From Spirochaetaceae bacterium (GTDB lineage: Bacteria > Spirochaetota > Spirochaetia > Treponematales > Breznakiellaceae): a stretch of 5,385 bases of DNA. The translations under genes were made by a program, and so were the position numbers. The DNA is taken from the NCBI GenBank assembly GCA_031288215.1, contig JAITRV010000040.1:1-5385 (forward strand), given 5' to 3'. Numbering within the stretch: the stretch's first letter is position 1; every line of letters begins with the position of its first letter. Positions 4,646 through 5,385 of this stretch are shown here, one piece after another. The notes below the pieces were generated by a model that made no database searches, was not told the DNA's origin, and saw only the letters and a program-made list of their open reading frames with translations.

Positions 4646-5385
4646 ATGGTTATATACATTCTTAAACGGGTTTTTTTATCCCTGATTACGATTCTTTTTG
4701 TTATCTGTTTGACCTATATCCTGATGAATACCGTCCCCGGAGGGCCCTTCCTGGGGGAAAAGGCGATTTCGCCCAGGGTTTTGGCGGAGTTGGAAGCCAA
4801 ATACGGCCTGGATAAGCCCCTGCCGGTACAGATGCGGAACTACATCCGATCCCTCCTCAAGGGGGATATGGGGGTGTCCCTGAAGATGCAGAAAAACCGG
4901 CCCGTGGCCACCATCATCGGGGAGATGTTCCCGGTTTCCGCCCTGGTGGGGGCCATCGCCCTGGTCTGGGCGCTTATCGTGGGGGTGGCCCTGGGGTGCC
5001 TGGCGGCCTATACCCGGGGGCGCTGGCAGGACAGCATCCTCCAGATTATCACTACCGCGGGGATCGCCTTCCCCAGCTTTGTGTCCGCCACGGTACTTTT
5101 GGTCTGTTTTGCCGGCGGGGTGTGGAAGATCTTTCCCACCACGGGCCTTGGCCGGGGGGCCGTGAGCTATGTGCTCCCCTGCTTCACCCTGGGGCTTACC
5201 CCCATGTGTTCCATTGCCCGGTACACCCGTTCCTCCATGCTGGAGGTCCTGGGAAAGGAGTACATCAAAACCGTCCGGGCCTACGGGCTCCCGGTTCAGG
5301 CGCTGATCTTCAAGCACGCCCTGAGGAACGCCCTCATCCCGGTGGTTACCTACCTGGGGCCCATCACCGCCGCCATACTGACCGG
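4646..5385 (+). CDS. OppB/DppB-type ABC transporter permease (3' end outside window)
   Basis: An inner-membrane subunit of a peptide (or related solute) ABC importer. The 246 residues seen start MVIYILKRVFLSLITILFVI, the typical first membrane helix of the family (about 7-29), followed by PGGPF (31-35) and YGLDKPLPVQ (53-62), the hallmark of OppB-like subunits. Further membrane segments are around 95-121, 131-156 and 174-192. The cytoplasmic EAA loop that docks on the ATPase is at about 202-236 (KEYIKTVRAYGLP, then HALRNALIPVV). The family is about 300-340 residues, so roughly 60-90 are missing beyond the edge. Substrate cannot be told: members carry oligopeptides, dipeptides, nickel or sugars. 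It starts 57 nt after thrS; an OppC-like partner and ATPases probably follow. No separate promoter is evident, and a hairpin lies between the genes. Confidence 0.93.
   Translation, partial: MVIYILKRVFLSLITILFVICLTYILMNTVPGGPFLGEKAISPRVLAELEAKYGLDKPLPVQMRNYIRSLLKGDMGVSLKMQKNRPVATIIGEMFPVSALVGAIALVWALIVGVALGCLAAYTRGRWQDSILQIITTAGIAFPSFVSATVLLVCFAGGVWKIFPTTGLGRGAVSYVLPCFTLGLTPMCSIARYTRSSMLEVLGKEYIKTVRAYGLPVQALIFKHALRNALIPVVTYLGPITAAILT

Noticed and set aside
4641..4685. Short frame starting at GTG 4641, better spaced from the Shine-Dalgarno than ATG 4646
   Set aside because: It stops after 14 codons and shows no resemblance to a leader peptide of known type; the permease frame needs ATG 4646.
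4676..5317. Leftward open frame of 213 codons opposite the permease
   Set aside because: The rightward frame shows an unmistakable OppB-like permease with its EAA loop; the reverse frame is Gly/His/Pro-rich without motif.

Overview
The window looks like chromosomal DNA of a GC-rich, termite-gut or free-living type of spirochaete (Treponema-like). This is inferred from the elongation factor P sequence (N-terminus beginning MIRGGDIVKG, then a VVEREFHNPGKG block), a threonyl-tRNA synthetase without the N-terminal TGS domain, and a methyltransferase with a SNIPAK motif IV. No marker gene settles the phylum.

Layout, left to right: (1) 1-354, the C-terminal part of an ISAs1-family transposase reading rightward. 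Its start lies outside the window and its own 3' end is lost. (2) 330-1682, leftward, a class I SAM-dependent methyltransferase of unusual two-lobe build. Its stop codon lies in a perfect 18-bp palindrome where it meets the IS remnant. (3) 1705-2266, leftward, efp (elongation factor P), directly upstream of the methyltransferase and probably co-transcribed with it. The efp reading frame is broken: the first 20 codons (from ATG 2266) are out of frame with the remaining 167, at a CCC-T site around 2206-2212. (4) 2267-2761, a divergent control region. It holds an AT-rich tract on the efp side, a 14-bp tandem repeat, a promoter candidate for the rightward gene, and a T-box riboswitch (about 2474-2737) with a threonine (ACC) specifier. 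(5) 2762-4588, rightward, thrS (threonyl-tRNA synthetase), whose real ATG follows the T-box. (6) A strong hairpin over the thrS stop codon. (7) 4646 to the window end, rightward, an OppB/DppB-type ABC transporter permease that runs off the edge.

Functionally this is a translation-centred locus: a tRNA synthetase controlled by its own uncharged tRNA, the polyproline-stall factor EF-P, and a methyltransferase that may act on RNA. A peptide or oligopeptide uptake operon begins downstream. The two points most worth a second look are the efp frame break and the T-box riboswitch in a spirochaete-like genome. The break sits on exactly the kind of proline codon at which EF-P is known to limit +1 slippage. 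The T-box has no recognisable U-rich terminator before the start codon.
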